From contig NZ_JADOVH010000001.1 of assembly GCF_015751965.1 (NCBI RefSeq), positions 310,001 through 374,000 of the forward strand: a stretch of DNA of 64,000 nt. Reading direction: 5' to 3'. The stretch comes from Frigoribacterium sp. CG_9.8. Lineage in GTDB: Bacteria; Actinomycetota; Actinomycetes; Actinomycetales; Microbacteriaceae. Below the pieces are notes generated by a model. It was not told the DNA's origin. It was given only the letters and a program-made list of their open reading frames with translations, and ran no database searches. A program made the translations under genes and the position numbers. Position 1 is the first letter of the stretch. Every line of letters begins with the position of its first letter. Positions 60,069 to 64,000 of the stretch are shown here, in pieces.

Positions 60069-62891
60069 ATGCACACGAGAGTCACCGCGATACTCGTTGC
60101 CCGGTCGGGGGCGGCGCACCTCGAACGAACCCTCGCGGGCCTCGCTCGCCAAACCCGGCGGCCGGATGCGGTTGTTGCAGTGGATGCCGGATCGACCGAT
60201 CGCAGCACGGAATTGCTTGCGGCATCCGGGCCGACGCAGCTGGTGACGACCGGTGCGCTGGATTTCGGCACCGCAGTCGACCGGGCTCTGACCGTGGCGG
60301 CACCCGCAGAGTCGGACAATGACTGGCTCTGGCTGCTCGCCCACGACAACGCTCCGCAGCCAGCCGCCCTCCAGGCACTTCTCGGCGCGGTGGAGATCGC
60401 GCCGTCGGTTGCAGTCGCCGGCCCGAAGCTGATGCGCTGGAATGAGCCCGATGTGATCGCCGAATATGGCGAGACTATGACGTACTACGGTTCATCGATC
60501 GCTCTGGTCGAGGGCGAGCTCGACCAGGCCCAGCACGATGTGCGCTCCGATGTGCTCGGGGTCGCTGCGGGCGGCATGTTGGTGAGGCGCAGCCTCTGGA
60601 GCGCACTCGGCGGGTTCGATCCGGCACTGCCGAGCGTGGATGCCGCACTCGACTTCTCGGTGCGGGCGAGACTGGCCGGGTTCCGTGTCATCGTCGTGCC
60701 GGGGGCCAAAGTCGCAAGCGACGGCGGCCCGGAGCTGTTCGGGCGCACCGCTGTCTCCGATCGGCGCCGCGCGAGCATCCGCCGGGCAGCGCAGTTGCAC
60801 CGCAGACTCGTGTACGCGCCCGCCGCCGCCCTGCCATTCCACTGGCTGTCGCTTGTTCCACTGGCCATTATCCGCGCCGCCGGCCAACTGCTTGCCAAGC
60901 GGCCGGGCGCCGTCGGAGGCGAACTCGCATCGGTACTCCGGGTGGCCTTTGGCGGAAGCCGCATCGGGCCAGCCCGACGCGCCATCACGCGCACCCGCCG
61001 GGTCGGATGGGCATCGATTGCCCCCCTGAGGATGCCGCCCGGCGTCGTTCGCGAACGGCGCGCCCAGGAGCGTGAGACGCAGCGCACCCAGTCGACGGTT
61101 GCGATGGCCGAAGCGCGGGCGGGTTTCGTGACGCATGGCGGCCTCTGGATCGTGCTGCTGGCCGGCATCATCGGCCTGATCTCGTGGGGATCCATTGCCG
61201 GGGCGCCGTCGCTCACCGGTGGGTCGCTCGCCCCGCTCAGTGACTCGGTTCAACAGCTCTGGTCGCACGTCGGCTATGGATGGCGCGAAATCGGTGTGGG
61301 ATTGGTCGGTGCGGCCGATCCGTTCAGCTACCTCCTCGCGGTGGTGGGATCAATCACCTTCTGGTCACCCTCCCTCAGCATCATGATCATCTATCTGCTC
61401 GCCCTCCCGCTCGCGGCGCTCGGCGCATGGTTCGCGGCCAGGCAGCTCAGCACGCGCCCGTCGCTTCCGGCGCTTGCCGCACTGCTCTGGGCACTTGCCC
61501 CTCCGCTGTCCAGCGCGCTGAGCGGGGGGCACCTCGGTGCCGTGATCGCGCACCTGCTGCTGCCGTGGCTCGTGCTCGCGGCGCTCAACGCACCGCGATC
61601 GTGGGCCGCATCTGCGGGCGCCGGCCTGCTCTTCGCTGCCACCGCCGCATCCGCTCCGAGCCTGGTCCCCGCCCTGGTGATTGCGCTGCTCGCGTGGGTT
61701 GTCGCCCGCCCGGCCAGCGTGCACCGGCTCCTCGGCATCCCGATTCCGGCCCTCGCCCTCTTCGCGCCCCTGATCGTGCAACAGCTGATGCGTGGTAACC
61801 CGCTCGGGCTGTTCGCTGACCCGGGGGTACCCGCACCCACGGTTGCGGCAACGCCACTACAACTCGCCTTGCTGTCGCCTGCCAGCGGGCTCAACGGGTG
61901 GGCGGCGGTCGCCCAGTCTTTCGGACTCCCCGGCGTCACCGCGACCATCATCGTGGCCACACTCCTGCTGCCGATTGGCGGTCTCGCACTACTGGCGCTC
62001 TTCGTGCCGGGATCCCGCCGGGCGATTCCCTCGATGGTGCTCGCGCTTCTCGGTTTCGTCACCACAATCGCCGCGTCGCATCTGCAGGTGGCGCACCTCG
62101 GTTCGAGTCCGGTGCCAGTGTGGACCGGAGCCGGACTCAGCCTGTTCTGGCTTGGGCTGGTGGCCAGCACACTTGTCGCCCTTGATGCGCTCCGGCGATT
62201 CGCCGTGCCGGTGGGCATCCTCTCCGCCGTTACCGTCACGATCCTCATGCTTCCGCTGCTCGGCAGTGTGCTGCTGAAGACCGCGGTGGTCGAGGCGGGG
62301 GCACGAATACTGCCGGCCGTGGTGACCGCCGAGGCCGAGGGGCATCCGCGGGTCGGAACCCTCGTGCTCACCCCTCAAGCCGGTGGATCCCTCTCTGCAA
62401 CGGTGCAGCGGGGAGCCGGATCTGCGCTCGATGATCAGTCGACCCTTGCCGCGACATCCGTTGCCGCGGATTCGATGCCACAGCGGGTTGCGACCGTCGC
62501 TGGCAACCTGGCGTCGCGCAGCGGGTTCGACGCCGGACCTGAGCTGACGACGCTGTCGATCGGCTTCGTGCTGCTGACTCCGGATAACACCGCCGTGCAC
62601 AAAAGCACCTCGGAGGCGCTCGACAGCAATGCACTGTTCGCCCCGGTCGGTGCCACCGATAACGGGCTGCTCTGGCGGTTCGAGGGGCTTGCAACAGAGA
62701 AGACGATCACCACGGTTGGCAACACGGACACAGCTCTCGGCAGCCTCATCCTGATCGGCCAGGGCATCGTCTTCGGCATGACTCTGTTGCTCGGTATCCC
62801 CACGGTGCGTCGGCGTCGGCGTCATGCCGTGAGCGGATCGAATCCCGGACAGCCGGCCGACACTTTCGATGGAGATCGCGAAGATGACTGA
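60069..62891 (+). CDS. GT2 glycosyltransferase fused to a large polytopic membrane region
   Basis: About 940 residues; ATG 60069 is preferred over GTG 60066. The N-terminal GT2 domain (about 5-240) has VTAILVARSGAAHLERTL, DAVVAVDAGSTDRS and WLLAHDNAPQ. A positively charged linker (about 270-350) leads to about twelve membrane segments (350-770) and a C-terminal extracytoplasmic domain (about 770-905) ending in one more helix. Proteins like this occur downstream of whiB in actinobacteria and are linked to cell-wall glycan synthesis. It is translationally coupled to the DUF5719 gene by an 8-bp overlap. Acceptor and donor unknown. Confidence 0.85.
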   Translation: MHTRVTAILVARSGAAHLERTLAGLARQTRRPDAVVAVDAGSTDRSTELLAASGPTQLVTTGALDFGTAVDRALTVAAPAESDNDWLWLLAHDNAPQPAALQALLGAVEIAPSVAVAGPKLMRWNEPDVIAEYGETMTYYGSSIALVEGELDQAQHDVRSDVLGVAAGGMLVRRSLWSALGGFDPALPSVDAALDFSVRARLAGFRVIVVPGAKVASDGGPELFGRTAVSDRRRASIRRAAQLHRRLVYAPAAALPFHWLSLVPLAIIRAAGQLLAKRPGAVGGELASVLRVAFGGSRIGPARRAITRTRRVGWASIAPLRMPPGVVRERRAQERETQRTQSTVAMAEARAGFVTHGGLWIVLLAGIIGLISWGSIAGAPSLTGGSLAPLSDSVQQLWSHVGYGWREIGVGLVGAADPFSYLLAVVGSITFWSPSLSIMIIYLLALPLAALGAWFAARQLSTRPSLPALAALLWALAPPLSSALSGGHLGAVIAHLLLPWLVLAALNAPRSWAASAGAGLLFAATAASAPSLVPALVIALLAWVVARPASVHRLLGIPIPALALFAPLIVQQLMRGNPLGLFADPGVPAPTVAATPLQLALLSPASGLNGWAAVAQSFGLPGVTATIIVATLLLPIGGLALLALFVPGSRRAIPSMVLALLGFVTTIAASHLQVAHLGSSPVPVWTGAGLSLFWLGLVASTLVALDALRRFAVPVGILSAVTVTILMLPLLGSVLLKTAVVEAGARILPAVVTAEAEGHPRVGTLVLTPQAGGSLSATVQRGAGSALDDQSTLAATSVAADSMPQRVATVAGNLASRSGFDAGPELTTLSIGFVLLTPDNTAVHKSTSEALDSNALFAPVGATDNGLLWRFEGLATEKTITTVGNTDTALGSLILIGQGIVFGMTLLLGIPTVRRRRRHAVSGSNPGQPADTFDGDREDD

Positions 62892-64000
62892 GCCGACGAA
62901 TGGTGCTGAGCCGACGAATGGTGCCGAGCCGACGAGGAGCACGTCCCCTCCCACTTCGGCCACTCCGGTCGAGACACGTGCCTACGTCACGGAGGTCGAG
63001 GATATCGCCGAGGAGCCGGTGGTGAAGGCACCTCGAACCGCGCGTGGTGCGCTGATCGTCGGCGCGCGTGTGCTCACCGGAACGATCGGCGTCGGCGTTG
63101 CCGTGGTCTCGATCGGTGCGGCGGTGCTGCTCCCACTGCCGAGCCACGGGGTCGTGCCCAGCTCTCGACTCGTCACTCCCGTGGCATCCGCCCAGCAACG
63201 CATCTGCGCTGGCCCGCTGCTGCGCCTCGGAAACGATGCAGGGCAGGCCGCAACCACGGTTTCCTCGGTCGGCAGGCCCGCCGTGAGCTACAGCCAGAGC
63301 ATCGGCACTGCGACTCTTGCACCGCTCGCGTCCACCGACAGCACCACAGGTATCGCGCCCGATCTGCTCACTCTTCCCCCTGGATCGAGCAACTCGTCGC
63401 CCCCGCTGCTCTCCGGCAGCCAGGTGCAGGCGGTGTCATCCGGCGACCTCGTCGGACTGGCCGCAGCACAGTGTGCCGAGGCCAGCAGCGACAGTTGGCT
63501 TGTCGGTGGTGCCACCAGTACCGGTCGCACCACCCTCATCACCCTCAGCAACCCGAGCAACGTCATCGCGACGGTGAATCTCAGCATCTTCTCCGAGACC
63601 GGTCGGATTGCCGCCGCAGGTACCGATGGGATAGTCGTGTCGCCAGGCGGACAGCGTGTGCTGTCCCTCGCTGGCTTTGCCCCGAACGTCGTCTCGCCGG
63701 TGGTGCGGGTGCAGAGTCGTGGCGGCCAAGTCGTCGCGCATCTGCAGCAGTCGATCGTGCGCACCCTCGAACCGGGTGGGGTAGACATCATCGGAACTTC
63801 GGCCGGGCCATCCACCCTGAATGTGATCCCCGGACTCGTGCTGTCGAACGGCACTGCCGTGGCCGCCCGCCAGGCGGAGAGCGGATTCAGCGATCTGAGT
63901 GCGATCATCCGCCTGTATGTGCCCGGTCCTGATGCCGCCAAGGCGGAGATCACGATTGTGCCGGAGAACGGCTCCGCGGAGGCAACGCCGGTTCTCCTGG
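62884..64000 (+). CDS. DUF5719-family membrane-anchored protein, 3'-truncated by the window edge
   Basis: The frame is open from ATG 62884 to the window end (~372 residues seen). It overlaps the preceding stop by 8 bp. A repetitive polar N-terminus (18-bp tandem unit, TEPTNGAEPTNGA at protein level) is followed by one membrane helix at about residues 57-85. An extracellular domain follows, with segments such as SWLVGGATSTGRTTLITLSN and VVAHLQQSIVRTLEPGGVD. I match it to DUF5719, a family usually found beside the whiB-linked glycosyltransferase. Function unknown; an extracellular partner of that enzyme is likely. The absence of a stop is due to the window edge. Confidence 0.83.
   Translation, partial: MTEPTNGAEPTNGAEPTRSTSPPTSATPVETRAYVTEVEDIAEEPVVKAPRTARGALIVGARVLTGTIGVGVAVVSIGAAVLLPLPSHGVVPSSRLVTPVASAQQRICAGPLLRLGNDAGQAATTVSSVGRPAVSYSQSIGTATLAPLASTDSTTGIAPDLLTLPPGSSNSSPPLLSGSQVQAVSSGDLVGLAAAQCAEASSDSWLVGGATSTGRTTLITLSNPSNVIATVNLSIFSETGRIAAAGTDGIVVSPGGQRVLSLAGFAPNVVSPVVRVQSRGGQVVAHLQQSIVRTLEPGGVDIIGTSAGPSTLNVIPGLVLSNGTAVAARQAESGFSDLSAIIRLYVPGPDAAKAEITIVPENGSAEATPVLL
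62890..62935 (+). repeat. 18-bp tandem repeat at the start of the DUF5719 gene
   Basis: Two complete units of GAGCCGACGAATGGTGC plus one base, followed by a partial third, encode the repeated hexapeptide EPTNGA. The repeat is in frame, so copy changes would keep the gene intact. Confidence 0.8.

Noticed and set aside
61989-62963. Minus-strand open frame opposite the GT2-membrane protein
   Set aside because: A shadow of a membrane-protein gene. It lacks a ribosome-binding site and domain features.

Overview
The window is about 64 kb of high-GC actinobacterial DNA. WhiB, a DUF222/HNH 13E12-type protein, an acyl-CoA carboxylase with an epsilon subunit, a LytR-CpsA-Psr (LCP) protein, frequent GTG starts and dense 4-bp stop/start overlaps all point to Actinomycetota. 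The gene set and style best fit Microbacteriaceae, but that is inference and the species is not identified. I saw no rRNA, tRNA or CRISPR.

Left backbone (1-11.5 kb): the end of a TrmA/RumA-type RNA methyltransferase; a LuxR-type response regulator with a sensor kinase and a kinase-like membrane protein in one overlapping operon; a bidirectional terminator facing accD-accE; then birA, a PH-domain membrane protein, a GtrA protein, purK, purE and an LCP wall-ligation protein. This order (acc, birA, PH, GtrA, purK, purE) is a familiar actinobacterial housekeeping arrangement.

Surface-polysaccharide island (11.5-51.7 kb): a complete dTDP-L-rhamnose pathway (rmlA, rmlB, rmlC, rmlD) with a vapBC toxin-antitoxin module lodged between rmlD and rmlB; two adjacent GDP-mannose 4,6-dehydratase homologues (probable GDP-6-deoxyhexose supply); about a dozen glycosyltransferases (GT2, GT4 and one GT2-GT4 fusion); two large GT-C-like membrane proteins; an FkbM methyltransferase; a Wzm/Wzt polysaccharide exporter whose Wzt has a C-terminal carbohydrate-binding-type domain; two secreted proteins (a repeat protein with a lysozyme-like front end, and a beta-helix protein); two O-antigen-ligase/polymerase-like proteins; and an insertion-sequence graveyard with IS5- and IS481-type relics. 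The most striking content is a pair of methyltransferase proteins flanking the GT2-GT4 fusion. One (44559-46655) has the order methyltransferase, kinase, long coiled coil, basic tail, which is the layout of WbdD, the chain terminator and length ruler of E. coli O9a O-antigen. Its partner (40312-42036) keeps the methyltransferase but has lost the kinase motifs. With Wzm/Wzt, this suggests a capped, length-controlled, ABC-exported glycan in a Gram-positive cell.

Right backbone (51.7-64 kb): an acyl-CoA dehydrogenase, mannose-6-phosphate isomerase (manA), a DUF222/HNH protein with an in-frame 18-bp tandem repeat, a repeat-rich spacer, a DinB/DUF664-like protein, a DUF1028 protein, galE, whiB behind a recognisable promoter, a second repeat-rich spacer with a 25-bp inverted repeat, a large GT2-membrane fusion and the start of a DUF5719 protein.

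Working model: rml and gmd genes, with manA and galE at the edge, supply activated sugars. Cytoplasmic GTs build the chain on a lipid carrier, the WbdD-like pair caps it, Wzt recognises the cap and Wzm exports it. GtrA/GT2/GT-C modules decorate it outside, and ligase-like and LCP proteins attach it to the envelope. Steps after sugar supply are inferred from family membership and synteny.
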